Shown here piece by piece: positions 9,457 to 18,728 of a stretch of DNA of 64,000 nucleotides. The stretch's first letter is position 1. Each line of letters starts with the position of its first letter. Made by a program: the position numbers and the translations under genes. The stretch lies in assembly GCF_904528075.1 (NCBI RefSeq), contig NZ_LR882035.1:124001-188000 (forward strand), given 5' to 3'. The notes below the pieces were generated by a model. That model saw only the letters and a list, made by a program, of their open reading frames with translations, did no database searches and was not told the origin of the DNA. This DNA is from Agreia sp. COWG. GTDB taxonomy: Bacteria; Actinomycetota; Actinomycetes; Actinomycetales; Microbacteriaceae.

Positions 9457-9640
9457 TGCGCCTTCGAGCAGCTGGTACACCACAAGCCCCCGCGAGGCGC
9501 TTGCATGTAAAGACATATGTACTTATGATGTGGAGATCGATTCGGCAGACGTTGGCCGTCGGTTTTTACCGTCAGTACACCATTGGCTCTTCCGCTCTCT
9601 ACGCTGGCGGGATGCCTCGAACTCAATGAAGAGGATAGAT
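9457..9640. promoter_or_regulatory. Upstream region of the MFS transporter, AT-rich promoter patch
   Basis: No gene is seen. An AT-rich patch at 9503-9529 contains ATGT-N4-ACAT (9505-9516) overlapping TATGTA (9516-9521), the central hexamer also found in both operator-like sites of the iol divergent promoter. It probably holds the promoter and a degenerate operator. Confidence 0.4.
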
Positions 9641-11056
9641 ATGTCCGCAAACGTGGCTAGCAAGGTTGCCGGTCGCCAGGGGGTCCACCGTGGCTACCTC
9701 GTCAAACTCACCATTATTTCTACGCTCGGTGGCCTTCTGTTCGGCTACGACACCGGCGTGATCTCGGGCGCGCTCCTGTACATGAAGGACGCGCTGAACA
9801 TGAACTCGGTGGAAGAGGCGCTCGTCGTCTCGGCCCTCTTGTTCCCGGGTGCCGCCGCCGGGGCCATCCTCGGTGGCCGGATGTCCGACTGGCTCGGGCG
9901 CCGCGGGTCACTGCTCGTCTGCGCAGGGCTGTTCCTCGTCGGCGCACTCGCCTGCTCTCTGGCACCGAATGTGACGCTGATGGTCATCGCCCGAATCATC
10001 CTGGGACTCGGCGTGGGCGCGGCTGCCGTCACCTGCCCGTTGTACCTGGCCGAGATGGCCCCGGCGCACCTGCGCGGTCGCATGGTCACCATCAACGAAC
10101 TCATGATCGTGACCGGCCAGATGCTCGCCTTCGCTATCAACGCAGCGCTCGACGCGCTCATCCAGGACCCCGGTGTGTGGCGGGTCATGCTCGCGGTCGC
10201 CACGATTCCGGCGCTGGCTCTGCTCATCGGCATGCTCGTGCTTCCTGAATCACCCCGCTGGCTCGGGCTGAAGGGTCGATTCCAGGAGTCCAAGCGCATC
10301 CTCGAACTCAGCCGCTCCTCGTCAGAGGCATCGGCCGAATACGGCGAGATCACCGACGCGGCTGCGGCTGCGGGCAAGGAGAAGGGTCGAGCCTTCCGTG
10401 ACCTGAAGACGTACAGGTGGATGCGGCGGTTGCTCTACGTGGGCTGCGGGCTGGCCGTGGTGCAGCAGGCGACAGGGATCAACACCGTGAACTACTACGC
10501 GCCGACCATCCTCGAATCGAGCGGCCTGGGTGTCAGTGCGGCCCTGGTGGCGACCATCGGCATCGGAGTCACCAGTGTCGTGACGACCATCCTGGGTATC
10601 TGGCTATTGGGCTTCGTCGGGCGCAAGAAGATGCTCATGATCGGATTCTCGGGAGTGGTCGGGGCTCAGGCGCTCCTGGCGCTCGCGTTCACGCTTCCGC
10701 AGTCGGATGCGGTGAGCTACCTGATTTTGGCCTGCATGATGCTCTTCGTCGCCTTCGTGCAGTGCTTCATCGGAACCTGCGTGTGGCTGCTGCTGTCCGA
10801 GATCTTCCCCCTCGCCATCCGCGGCTTCGCCATGGGAATCGCGGTCTTCGTGCTCTGGACGGTCAATGCGGCCATCTCGTTCGCGTTCCCCATCGTGAAC
10901 GAGGCGCTGGGCTCTACGGGAACGTTCGCACTCTTCGTCGTCGTCAACATCATCTCGTTGATCTTCGTGGCCCGCACTGTTCCCGAGACCAAGGGGCGCT
11001 CGCTCGAGCAGATCGAGAACGACTTCCGCACGCAGGCCATCCCGGTGGTCAGCTAG
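9641..11056 (+). CDS. MFS sugar porter, probable myo-inositol transporter (IolT-like)
   Basis: A 471-residue, 12-helix transporter of the sugar-porter family. Visible signatures are GGLLFGYDTGVISGALLYMK after helix 1, the GRMSDWLGRRGSLL loop between helices 2 and 3, PLYLAEMAPAHLRGRMVT, the mid-protein PESPRWL, the helix 7 motif QQATGINTVNYYAPTI, and the C-terminal PETKGRSLEQIE. The first motif and the neighbouring inositol genes make myo-inositol uptake by proton symport the likely role. The ATG at 9641 is preceded by AGAGGA five bases upstream; an ATG at 9626 in the same frame is less likely. It ends at a strong bidirectional terminator shared with the convergent transaldolase gene. Confidence 0.87.
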   Translation: MSANVASKVAGRQGVHRGYLVKLTIISTLGGLLFGYDTGVISGALLYMKDALNMNSVEEALVVSALLFPGAAAGAILGGRMSDWLGRRGSLLVCAGLFLVGALACSLAPNVTLMVIARIILGLGVGAAAVTCPLYLAEMAPAHLRGRMVTINELMIVTGQMLAFAINAALDALIQDPGVWRVMLAVATIPALALLIGMLVLPESPRWLGLKGRFQESKRILELSRSSSEASAEYGEITDAAAAAGKEKGRAFRDLKTYRWMRRLLYVGCGLAVVQQATGINTVNYYAPTILESSGLGVSAALVATIGIGVTSVVTTILGIWLLGFVGRKKMLMIGFSGVVGAQALLALAFTLPQSDAVSYLILACMMLFVAFVQCFIGTCVWLLLSEIFPLAIRGFAMGIAVFVLWTVNAAISFAFPIVNEALGSTGTFALFVVVNIISLIFVARTVPETKGRSLEQIENDFRTQAIPVVS

Positions 11057-11072
11057 GCGCGTCGCGCTCGAG

Positions 11073-11110
11073 CAGAGAGGCCACCACCGCCTGCGGTGGT
11101 GGCCTCTCTG
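11073..11110. terminator. Bidirectional terminator, 17-bp perfect stem with 4-nt loop
   Basis: CAGAGAGGCCACCACCG pairs perfectly with 11094-11110 around a CCTG loop, between the convergent MFS and transaldolase genes. Confidence 0.9.
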
Positions 11111-11125
11111 CGTGTCGAGCCCGAA

Positions 11126-12220
11126 CTACATGGGCGGCAGGATGATGTCGCGAACGAGGGCGTCGAGCTGGGCGTCCGCGTCCAAGAACTGGCGGAGCGT
11201 CGTTCGGGTCGCTCCGAAGTTCTCGAAGTCGTCGATCGGAAGCCCCGCTTCGTCGTACGCCTTCGAGAACTCAGGAACCTTCAGCGTCAGAGTCTCGATG
11301 ATGTGGGGGTCGACCGGAACGTCGATGCGGGGCTCGCTCGATATGTCGTTCTCGTTGATGCGCAGCTGCCAGGCGAACGGGGGAGACACGACCAGGTCGC
11401 CGCCGAGGAGCTCGCTCCACTGCAGGTGGTTCCTGAACGCGGCAGACAGGATGCGAGTGCGATAGCCGCGCTCGGTGAAGAGGTGGTGCGCCTTCTTGAG
11501 GGCGGCGACGCCTGCCCACTCGAAGTAGCCGGGATCGATGAGAATGCCCGACTTCGCGGCCGAGGCCTTCAGCCAGTCGTCGAGGCGACCCCCCATGATG
11601 GTGCATACCGAGCCGAAGTTGTCGGTGTCGAGGCCCTCCGCCGAGCGTCGGTCGAGGCCGCGTTCGATTGCCTCGGCCACGGCGACGGCCTGAGCCACGG
11701 TGAAGGAGACGGTGGCGTTGATGCTGACGCCACGGTAGGTGGCCTCCTCGATCGCCTCGATGCCATTCTTCGTCGCTGGAATCTTCACGATGATGTTCGG
11801 AGCCAGTGTCGAGAAGTGCACGGCTTGTTCGACCAGAGCCTCGACATCTCTGTGGAGACGGGGATCGGTCTGGATCGATAGCCTGCCGTTCATGCCCTTC
11901 GTCTCGATGAATGTCGGCTCGAGCAGTGCCGCGGCGGCGATGCTCAGCTCCTCGACGACTTTCCAGCCGAGTTCGCTCTCGCCGGCTGTCGGAAACTCCG
12001 ACGCCAGCTCCCGGATGCGCGCCGACCAGCGGGGCAGATCCGCGCGGATAGCGGCAAGCGCTATCACCGGATTGCACGTCGCTCCGACGGCACCGAACTC
12101 GATCGATCGGGCCAGCTCCGCGGGATCGGCCGTGTCGCTCCAGAGGCTCGTGGCCGTATCCATCGCCGCTCTCAAGAGGGATGGCCGGGTGTCACCGGAT
12201 GATGCTGCAAAAGACGACAT
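11126..12220 (-). CDS. Transaldolase-family protein of the inositol locus
   Basis: A 364-residue TIM-barrel protein. The beta-1 region has GATCNPVIALAAI (family TSNP-like motif), and the Schiff-base lysine is expected in NIIVKIPATKNGIEAIE. Later strands carry NATVSFTVAQAVAVAEAIER, characteristic of transaldolases. It differs from canonical TalB and resembles the divergent transaldolase-like proteins found in actinobacterial iol clusters, whose exact substrate is unclear; a role in handling triose or deoxy-sugar phosphate from inositol breakdown is an inference. It is divergent from iolC and shares its operator-rich promoter region. Confidence 0.82.
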   Translation of the reverse strand: MSSFAASSGDTRPSLLRAAMDTATSLWSDTADPAELARSIEFGAVGATCNPVIALAAIRADLPRWSARIRELASEFPTAGESELGWKVVEELSIAAAALLEPTFIETKGMNGRLSIQTDPRLHRDVEALVEQAVHFSTLAPNIIVKIPATKNGIEAIEEATYRGVSINATVSFTVAQAVAVAEAIERGLDRRSAEGLDTDNFGSVCTIMGGRLDDWLKASAAKSGILIDPGYFEWAGVAALKKAHHLFTERGYRTRILSAAFRNHLQWSELLGGDLVVSPPFAWQLRINENDISSEPRIDVPVDPHIIETLTLKVPEFSKAYDEAGLPIDDFENFGATRTTLRQFLDADAQLDALVRDIILPPM

Positions 12221-12240
12221 TCTTCTCCTCGTAGTTCTAA

Positions 12241-12256
12241 GTTAATATGTATTAAC
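12241..12256. promoter_or_regulatory. iol operator copy 1, GTTAATATGTATTAAC
   Basis: Perfect 16-bp palindrome nested inside a second inverted repeat (GTTCTA 12234-12239 and TAGAAC 12259-12264), just upstream of the transaldolase gene in the divergent region with iolC. Confidence 0.75.
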
Positions 12257-12299
12257 AATAGAACGACTCGAAGGGGCTGGCCAGGCCGAGTGTGATGTT

Positions 12300-12315
12300 G
12301 TTAGTATGTAAGAAC
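12300..12315. promoter_or_regulatory. iol operator copy 2, GTTAGTATGTAAGAAC
   Basis: Matches copy 1 at 13 of 16 positions, including the central TATGTA and the GTTA/AAC ends, 59 bp away. The same-family pair suggests one repressor serving both divergent operons. Confidence 0.7.
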
Positions 12316-12374
12316 AAACTTCCACCGGCGTTCGCTCCATGAACTGCCCGACAGAGAAAGTTGTACACAGGCGT

Positions 12375-13364
12375 ATGACCGACAGCAGCAGCTCACCCTC
12401 ACCCTCCTTCTCGCGCTTCGACGTGCTCACGATCGGGCGAGTCGGTGTGGACATCTATCCCCTCCAAGACGGCGTCGGGCTCGAAGACGTGGAGACGTTC
12501 GGAAAGTACCTCGGTGGTAGCGCAACGAACGTTGCCATCGCGGCAGCCCGACACGGATTGACCTCCGCGGTGATCACTCGCACGGGCAAAGACCCGTTCG
12601 GTCGATTCGTCTCGCAGGAACTCACCCGCCTCGGTGTCGACAACAAGTTCGTGCGCACGGTCGACGGCCTGAACACACCCGTGACGTTCTGCGAGATCTT
12701 TCCTCCTGACGACTTTCCGATCTACTTCTATCGGCAGCCGATCGCGCCCGACCTCGTGATCAAGAACAACGAACTCGACCTCGACGCCATCGCTCACGCC
12801 AGGGTCTACTGGTCGACGGTCACGGGCCTCTCGCAGGAACCCAGCCGCTCCGCTCACTACACGGCGTGGATGGCGAGGGGCAAGGCTCGCCACACGATCC
12901 TCGACTTGGACTACCGGCCCATGTTCTGGGCCAGCCCTGAGACGGCCACGAAAGAGGTCGGCCGGGCGCTCGAGAACGTGACCGTCGCCATCGGCAATCG
13001 CGAGGAGTGCGAGATCGCCGTCGGAGAGACGGATCCCCATAGAGCAGCCGATGCCCTGCTCGAACGCGGCGTCGAACTCGCCGTCGTGAAGCAGGGCCCC
13101 AAGGGAGTGCTGGCCAAGACGCGCGACGAGACCGTGGAGGTGGCGCCGTATTTCGTCGACGTCGTCAACGGCCTCGGAGCCGGCGACAGTTTCGGCGGCG
13201 CACTCTGCTACGGCCTGCTGAACGACTGGCCCTTGGAGAAGATGCTTCGATTCGCCAACGTCGCCGGTGCCATCGTGGCCGGGCGGCGCGAGTGCTCGAC
13301 AGCCATGCCGACCACCCTCGAGGTCGAAGATATCGTGAGGAGGATCAGCCATGACAACGCTTGA
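12375..13364 (+). CDS. iolC: 5-dehydro-2-deoxygluconokinase (IolC), PfkB family
   Basis: A 329-residue ribokinase-fold kinase that phosphorylates 5-dehydro-2-deoxy-D-gluconate in inositol catabolism. Visible PfkB signatures are GRVGVDIYPLQ near the N-terminus, the substrate-side YLGGSATNVAIAAARHG, and the C-terminal NGLGAGDSFGGALCYGLL with the catalytic Asp of GAGD. The early VDIYPLQ stretch is typical of IolC rather than generic sugar kinases. The start at 12375 (MTDSSSS) gives the usual length; an in-frame ATG at 12339 would add 12 residues. The 3' end overlaps the next gene by 14 bases. Confidence 0.92.
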   Translation: MTDSSSSPSPSFSRFDVLTIGRVGVDIYPLQDGVGLEDVETFGKYLGGSATNVAIAAARHGLTSAVITRTGKDPFGRFVSQELTRLGVDNKFVRTVDGLNTPVTFCEIFPPDDFPIYFYRQPIAPDLVIKNNELDLDAIAHARVYWSTVTGLSQEPSRSAHYTAWMARGKARHTILDLDYRPMFWASPETATKEVGRALENVTVAIGNREECEIAVGETDPHRAADALLERGVELAVVKQGPKGVLAKTRDETVEVAPYFVDVVNGLGAGDSFGGALCYGLLNDWPLEKMLRFANVAGAIVAGRRECSTAMPTTLEVEDIVRRISHDNA

Positions 13365-14238
13365 TTTCGACCGCCTTCGCCACGTCAGGGCGGTCGAGCC
13401 CGCATCCATTTCGGCCTTTGTGCGCAACCGTGTACGACGACCGCTGCTGTCTGAGGCCGGCGCGCTGTTCATCATCGCCGCCGACCATCCGGCTCGCGGC
13501 GCACTGGGCGTGGGAAGCGACCACGGAGCGATGGCGAATCGCTATCAGCTGCTCGAGCGCCTCGCACTGGCACTCTCGCGTCCCGGCGTCGACGGCGTGC
13601 TCGGCACCCCTGACATCATCGATGACCTCGGAGTGTTGGGCGCGCTCGATGGCAAGGTGGTCGTCGGTTCGATGAACCGCGGAGGGCTGAAGTCCGCGGT
13701 GTTCGAGATGGACGACCGCTTCACCGCCTACGACATTCCCGCCATCGTCGATGCCAACATCGACTTCGCGAAGCTGCTCGTGAGGATCAACCTGCAGGAC
13801 GCCGGTTCCGTGTCGACGATCGAGGCGACAGCTCGCGCCATCGACGACGCGTCGGCCGCAGGAATTCCGATCATGCTCGAACCCTTCATGAGCGAGTGGC
13901 GTGACGGCACGATCGTGAACGATCTCACGACCGACGCGGTCGTGAAGTCGGTCGCCATTACGAGTGGGCTCGGAAACAGCAGCGCCTATTCCTGGCTCAA
14001 GCTGCCGGTCGTGCCCAATATGGAGAGGGTCATGGAAGCCACGACGATGCCCACGCTCCTGTTGGGCGGCGACCCCTCGACTCGGCCCGACGAAACGTAC
14101 GCCTCCTGGCAGGCCGCCCTCGCTCTTCCCGGCGTTCGTGGCCTCGTCGTCGGTCGTACGCTGCTCTACCCACCGGATGGCGACGTCGCCGCGGCCGTCG
14201 ATACCGCCGCCGCGCTCGTGCATTCGAGCACCGACTGA
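13351..14238 (+). CDS. Class I aldolase-like (beta/alpha)8 protein of the iol cluster (Cgl0159-type)
   Basis: A 295-residue TIM-barrel protein of the group found beside iolC in corynebacteria and other actinobacteria. It carries ALFIIAADHPARGALGVG near the N-terminus, where the Asp-His pair resembles LacD/DeoC-like aldolases, and GIPIMLEPFMSEW mid-protein. In the Bacillus pathway, the phosphorylated deoxy-keto acid is split by IolJ into dihydroxyacetone phosphate and malonate semialdehyde; no IolJ of the usual class II type is present here, so this protein is the natural candidate for that step. Its position, overlapping iolC by 14 bases, supports coupled expression with the kinase that makes the substrate. 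Confidence 0.82.
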   Translation: MTTLDFDRLRHVRAVEPASISAFVRNRVRRPLLSEAGALFIIAADHPARGALGVGSDHGAMANRYQLLERLALALSRPGVDGVLGTPDIIDDLGVLGALDGKVVVGSMNRGGLKSAVFEMDDRFTAYDIPAIVDANIDFAKLLVRINLQDAGSVSTIEATARAIDDASAAGIPIMLEPFMSEWRDGTIVNDLTTDAVVKSVAITSGLGNSSAYSWLKLPVVPNMERVMEATTMPTLLLGGDPSTRPDETYASWQAALALPGVRGLVVGRTLLYPPDGDVAAAVDTAAALVHSSTD

Positions 14239-14288
14239 CTCGCCATCCGGCATCTCTAGACACGAAGACCAGATCAGAAAGAACGGTT

Positions 14289-15791
14289 ATGACCAACGAC
14301 TCCCTTCCCCTCGTTCAGCACTACATCGGTGGGTCGACGGCCCAGAGCGCAAGCGCACGCACGGCTCCCGTCTACGATCCCGCCCTCGGCAAGGCAACCA
14401 AGAACGTGGTGCTGGCAGACCAGGCGGAGATCGACGCAGCCGTCGCATCAGCGGCCGCGGCTTTTCCGAAGTGGCGAGACCTCTCGATCACCAAGCGGCA
14501 GCAGATCATCTTCCGGTTCCGCGAGCTGCTCAACGAGCGCAAGGGTGAGCTGGCCGAGATCCTGACGAGCGAGCACGGCAAGGTTCTCTCCGACGCCCTC
14601 GGTGAGATCACCCGCGGCCTCGAGGTCGTCGAGTTGGCGACCGGATTCCCGCACATCATCAAAGGCGAGTACTCCGAGAACGTCTCGACCGGTGTCGATG
14701 TCTATTCGACGAAGAGCCCGCTCGGCGTGGTCGGAATCATCAGCCCGTTCAACTTTCCCGCGATGGTGCCCATGTGGTTCTTCCCCATCGCGATCGCCGC
14801 GGGAAACACGGTCGTGCTCAAGCCGAGCGAGAAGGACCCGTCGAGCGCGAACTGGCTCGCGGAGCTGTTCACCGAGGCCGGCCTGCCGGACGGTGTGTTC
14901 AACGTGCTGCACGGCGACAAGGTCGCGGTCGATGGACTGCTCGAGCACCCCGAGGTGAAGAGCATCTCCTTCGTCGGATCCACCCCCATCGCCCAGTACA
15001 TCTACGAGAAGGCCGCCAAGAACGGCAAGCGGGTGCAGGCACTCGGCGGCGCGAAGAACCACATGCTGGTTCTGCCGGATGCCGACCTCAACTTGACAGC
15101 GGACGCCGCCATCAACGCGGGCTTCGGTTCGGCCGGCGAACGCTGCATGGCCATCTCGGTGGTCGTCGCCGTCGAGCCGGTGGCCGACAAGCTCATCGAG
15201 CTCATCACGCAGCGCATGTCCACCCTCAAGATCGGCGATGGTCGCCGTAACTGCGACATGGGCCCGCTCGTCACCGAGCAGCACCGTGACAAGGTCGCCT
15301 CCTACATCGACATCGCAGCTGAAGACGGCGCCACCGTGGTCGTCGACGGGCGCGGCATCGAGGTCGACGGCGCTGCCGACGGCTTCTGGCTCGGACCGAC
15401 GCTGCTCGACGCCGTGCCGACCACCTCCAAGGCCTACATCGACGAGATCTTCGGTCCGGTCCTCTCGATCGTGCGTGTGCAGAGCTACGAAGAGGGCGTC
15501 AAGCTGATCAACGACGGCGCCTACGGCAACGGCACGGCCATCTTCACCAACGATGGTGGTGCGGCCCGTCGCTTCCAGAACGAGATCGAGGTGGGCATGA
15601 TCGGCATCAACGTTCCCATTCCCGTGCCCGTCGCGTACTACTCCTTCGGTGGCTTCAAGGATTCGATCTTCGGCTCGAACAAGGCCTACGGCATCCACGG
15701 CTTCGACTTCTTCACCAGGGAGAAGGCGATCACCAGCCGCTGGCTCGACCCCAGCCACGGCGGAATCAACCTCGGCTTCCCGCAGAACTAG
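14289..15791 (+). CDS. iolA: Methylmalonate/malonate-semialdehyde dehydrogenase (IolA/MmsA)
   Basis: A 500-residue CoA-acylating aldehyde dehydrogenase. It opens with the MmsA-type HYIGGSTAQSAS and has SPFNFPAMVPMWFFPIAIAA, typical of this subfamily, followed by VLKPSEKDP, the NAD-binding FVGSTPIAQYIYEKAA, and the catalytic cysteine in GSAGERCMAISV. It converts malonate semialdehyde from the aldolase step to acetyl-CoA and CO2, ending the inositol pathway. The N-terminal and active-site context distinguish it from ordinary aldehyde dehydrogenases. It lies in the middle of the iol operon, 50 bases after the aldolase-like gene. Confidence 0.93.
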   Translation: MTNDSLPLVQHYIGGSTAQSASARTAPVYDPALGKATKNVVLADQAEIDAAVASAAAAFPKWRDLSITKRQQIIFRFRELLNERKGELAEILTSEHGKVLSDALGEITRGLEVVELATGFPHIIKGEYSENVSTGVDVYSTKSPLGVVGIISPFNFPAMVPMWFFPIAIAAGNTVVLKPSEKDPSSANWLAELFTEAGLPDGVFNVLHGDKVAVDGLLEHPEVKSISFVGSTPIAQYIYEKAAKNGKRVQALGGAKNHMLVLPDADLNLTADAAINAGFGSAGERCMAISVVVAVEPVADKLIELITQRMSTLKIGDGRRNCDMGPLVTEQHRDKVASYIDIAAEDGATVVVDGRGIEVDGAADGFWLGPTLLDAVPTTSKAYIDEIFGPVLSIVRVQSYEEGVKLINDGAYGNGTAIFTNDGGAARRFQNEIEVGMIGINVPIPVPVAYYSFGGFKDSIFGSNKAYGIHGFDFFTREKAITSRWLDPSHGGINLGFPQN

Positions 15792-15860
15792 CGACGTCGC
15801 TGCGGGCCCGGCACATCGGTGTCCGGCCCGCAGCGCTCGGACACGACAGAAAGACACAAC

Positions 15861-16775
15861 ATGCAACGGCGCAACGAGTGGTTCTACCCGCGAGGCGGGC
15901 TCGAACGCGATGGATGGCAGACGGTGGTCGACGCCACCACGCCCGGCTGGGCACACACGGGACTGCGGGTCGCGGAGCTCGGTGACGGCACGCAACTCGC
16001 TCTGCCCCAAGACGGCCACGAACGCATCGTCGTACCCCTCGCGGGTTCCTTCACCGTGACCTACGGCGGCAGCGAGCCGATTGAGAAGACCGAGCTGGAG
16101 GGGCGGGCATCCGTCTTCGACGGGCCCACCGATGTTCTCTACCTGTCGTCTGCCGTAGCTGCCACCATCACAGGATCGGGCCGCGTCGCCGTGGCTGAAG
16201 CGCCGACGACCGCTGTCTATCCATCGGTCTACATCCCGCGTTCAGACGTTCCGGTAGAGCTGCGCGGTGCGGGTCGATCGAGTCGACAGGTGCACAACTT
16301 CGGCACGCCGGGTGCCCTGGATGCCGACAAGCTCATCGTCTGCGAGGTCATCACGCCGTCCGAGAACTGGTCGAGCTACCCCCCGCACAAGCACGATGAG
16401 AACATCCCCGGCACGGAATCACGCCTCGAGGAGATCTACTACTTCGAATCCGCGGTATCCAAGGGGCTCGCGGCGCCGTCGGCGGCCGACCCCTTCGGCT
16501 ACATGCGCACCTATGCCTCTGCTGCCGGCGAGATCGATATCCTCGCCGAGGTGCGAACGGGCGATGTCGGTCTCGTGCCCCACGGCTGGCATGGTCCTTG
16601 CGTCGCGGCGCCCGGCTACGACCTGTACTACCTGAACGTCATGGCGGGGCCGGATGCGGCGCGAGAGTGGCTGATCAGCGACGATCCCGCGCATGGCTGG
16701 GTTCGCGACACCTGGCAGGGCCAGGAGTTCGACTCGCGCCTGCCCTACACACAATCGGAAGGAACCACCGCATGA
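15861..16775 (+). CDS. iolB: 5-deoxy-glucuronate isomerase (IolB)
   Basis: A 304-residue bicupin protein that isomerises 5-deoxy-D-glucuronate to 5-dehydro-2-deoxy-D-gluconate. The second cupin shows the metal site SSYPPHKHDE followed by EEIYYFE and, further on, LVPHGWHGPCVAAPGYDLYY, all IolB hallmarks. The start at ATG 15861 (MQRRNEWFYPRGG) matches the family N-terminus; the longer frame from 15819 is not needed. Its stop overlaps the iolD start (ATGA), so the two are translationally coupled. Confidence 0.93.
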   Translation: MQRRNEWFYPRGGLERDGWQTVVDATTPGWAHTGLRVAELGDGTQLALPQDGHERIVVPLAGSFTVTYGGSEPIEKTELEGRASVFDGPTDVLYLSSAVAATITGSGRVAVAEAPTTAVYPSVYIPRSDVPVELRGAGRSSRQVHNFGTPGALDADKLIVCEVITPSENWSSYPPHKHDENIPGTESRLEEIYYFESAVSKGLAAPSAADPFGYMRTYASAAGEIDILAEVRTGDVGLVPHGWHGPCVAAPGYDLYYLNVMAGPDAAREWLISDDPAHGWVRDTWQGQEFDSRLPYTQSEGTTA

Positions 16776-18673
16776 GCACCCGACGCATGACGGTCGCCCA
16801 GGCGCTCGTCGAATTCCTCGGCAACCAGTGGACCGTCGATGGAGCAATCAGGGAACGCACGATCCCCGGCATGTTCGGAATCTTCGGGCACGGCAACGTG
16901 GCGGGGATCGGCCAAGCGCTCAAGCAGGCGAACGTCGACGAGCCCGATCTGATGCCGTATTACCAGGCGCGGAACGAGCAGGCGATGGTGCACCAATCGG
17001 TGGCGTTCGCCCGCATGCGCCGTCGCCGCGCGACGTACGCCAGCGCGGCCTCGGTCGGCCCCGGCGCAGCCAACATGCTGACGGGTGCTGCCCTGGCCAC
17101 GACGAATCGCATGCCCGCGCTTCTGCTCCCGAGCGACACCTTCGCCACCCGGGTGTCTGATCCGGTTCTGCAGCAGATCGAGATGCCCCACGACACGGGC
17201 ATCTCGGTGAATGATGCCTTTCGGCCCCTCAGCAGGTTCTACGACAAGGTGCAGCGCCCCGAGCAGCTCTTCTCGATTGCGCTGTCGGCCATGAGGGTGC
17301 TCACCGACCCGGCCGAGACGGGGGCAGTCACCATCTCCCTTCCCGAAGACGTGCAGGCCGAAGTCCTCGACGTTCCCGCAGAGTTTCTGGCACCCCGCGA
17401 GTGGCACCTCCGTCGACCCCTCCCCGAGCGGGAGCCGCTGGCCAGGGCGATCGAGGCTATTCGAAAGGCCGCGCATCCGGTCATCATCGCGGGCGGGGGA
17501 GTGATCTACTCCGGCGCAGAGGACGTGCTGCGAGCCCTCGTCGAAGCGACCGGAATTCCCGTGGGCACGACCCAGGCCGGAGGCGGGTCGCTGCTGTGGG
17601 ACCACCCGCAGTATCTCGGCGGGGTGGGAGCCACCGGAACGAGCGCGGCGAACCGCATCACGGCGGAGGCCGACCTGGTGATCGGCATCGGGACGCGGTA
17701 CAGCGACTTCACCACCGCAAGCCGCACCGTCTTCCAGAACCCCGGCGTGACCTTCGTGAACATCAACATCGCATCGTTCGACGCATATAAGCACGGAAGC
17801 CGGCTGCCGGTCATCGCGGACGCTCGCGAGGCGCTCGACGCCCTCGTCGCCGAGCTGGCGGCTGATTACCGGATCAGCTCGGAATACGCCCAGCGCATCT
17901 CCCAGCAGAAGGCCGAGTGGGATGCCCGGGTAGATACGGCCTTCGAACCCAGCGGGCTGGCCTTGCCGGGGCAGACGGAGATCATCGGAGCCGTTCAAGC
18001 GGCAAGCGACCCGACAGACGTCGTCATCCAGGCCGCCGGATCGTTGCCGGGCGATCTGCACAAGCTGTGGCGTGTGCGCGACGCCCTCGGCTACCACGTG
18101 GAATATGCCTTCTCGTGCATGGGCTACGAGATCGCGGCGGGCCTCGGGGTGCGTCGGGCCGCGCCCGACCGCGACGCGATCGTCATGGTCGGAGACGGCT
18201 CCTACCTGATGCTGCACACCGAGCTGGTAACGGCGGTCGCCGAGGGCATCAAGATCATCGTGGTGCTCATCCAGAACCACGGCTACGCCTCGATCGGCCA
18301 CCTGAGCGAGACGGTCGGAAGCGAACGATTCGGCACGTGGTACCGCGCCCGAGACGAACACACCAAGAACTTCCAGGGCGAGCAGGTGCTGCCGATCGAT
18401 CTCGCCGCCAACGCCCGCAGCTATGGCATCGACGTCATCGAGATCGAGCCGGGTTCTGGCTCCATCGAGCGCTTGTCCGCCGCGGTGGCCGAGGCCAAGG
18501 CGTCGGCGACGTCGACCCTGATCCATATCAACAGTGATCCGCTGCTCTACGCACCGGACGGCGGCGGCTGGTGGGATGTTCCGGTCGCCGCGACGTCGAC
18601 GCTGTCGAGCACGAAGAACGCCTACGACGACTATCTCGAGCAGCGGGCCCGTCAGAAACCGCTCCTCGGATGA
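16772..18673 (+). CDS. iolD: 3D-(3,5/4)-trihydroxycyclohexane-1,2-dione hydrolase (IolD), ThDP-dependent
   Basis: A 633-residue thiamine-diphosphate enzyme that opens the ring of the diketo inositol intermediate to give 5-deoxy-glucuronate. The N-terminal ThDP pyrimidine domain (TVAQALVEFLGNQW, then IFGHGNVAGIGQAL), the central Rossmann-like domain around HPVIIAGGGVIYSGAED, and the C-terminal ThDP domain with GDGSYLMLHTELVTAVAEG and the metal-binding NHGYASIG are all visible. The ATG at 16772 overlaps the iolB stop and precedes MTVAQALVEF, as in other IolD proteins. Confidence 0.94.
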   Translation: MSTRRMTVAQALVEFLGNQWTVDGAIRERTIPGMFGIFGHGNVAGIGQALKQANVDEPDLMPYYQARNEQAMVHQSVAFARMRRRRATYASAASVGPGAANMLTGAALATTNRMPALLLPSDTFATRVSDPVLQQIEMPHDTGISVNDAFRPLSRFYDKVQRPEQLFSIALSAMRVLTDPAETGAVTISLPEDVQAEVLDVPAEFLAPREWHLRRPLPEREPLARAIEAIRKAAHPVIIAGGGVIYSGAEDVLRALVEATGIPVGTTQAGGGSLLWDHPQYLGGVGATGTSAANRITAEADLVIGIGTRYSDFTTASRTVFQNPGVTFVNINIASFDAYKHGSRLPVIADAREALDALVAELAADYRISSEYAQRISQQKAEWDARVDTAFEPSGLALPGQTEIIGAVQAASDPTDVVIQAAGSLPGDLHKLWRVRDALGYHVEYAFSCMGYEIAAGLGVRRAAPDRDAIVMVGDGSYLMLHTELVTAVAEGIKIIVVLIQNHGYASIGHLSETVGSERFGTWYRARDEHTKNFQGEQVLPIDLAANARSYGIDVIEIEPGSGSIERLSAAVAEAKASATSTLIHINSDPLLYAPDGGGWWDVPVAATSTLSSTKNAYDDYLEQRARQKPLLG

Positions 18674-18728
18674 TGCGCTCGAGTCGCATCCGATCCCATC
18701 CGCTTCACGAACAGAAAGACCTCTCGCT

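Noticed and set aside
16598..16771. Longer IolD start
   Set aside because: It runs through the end of iolB in another frame; the family start MSTRRMTVAQAL and the ATGA overlap favour 16772.
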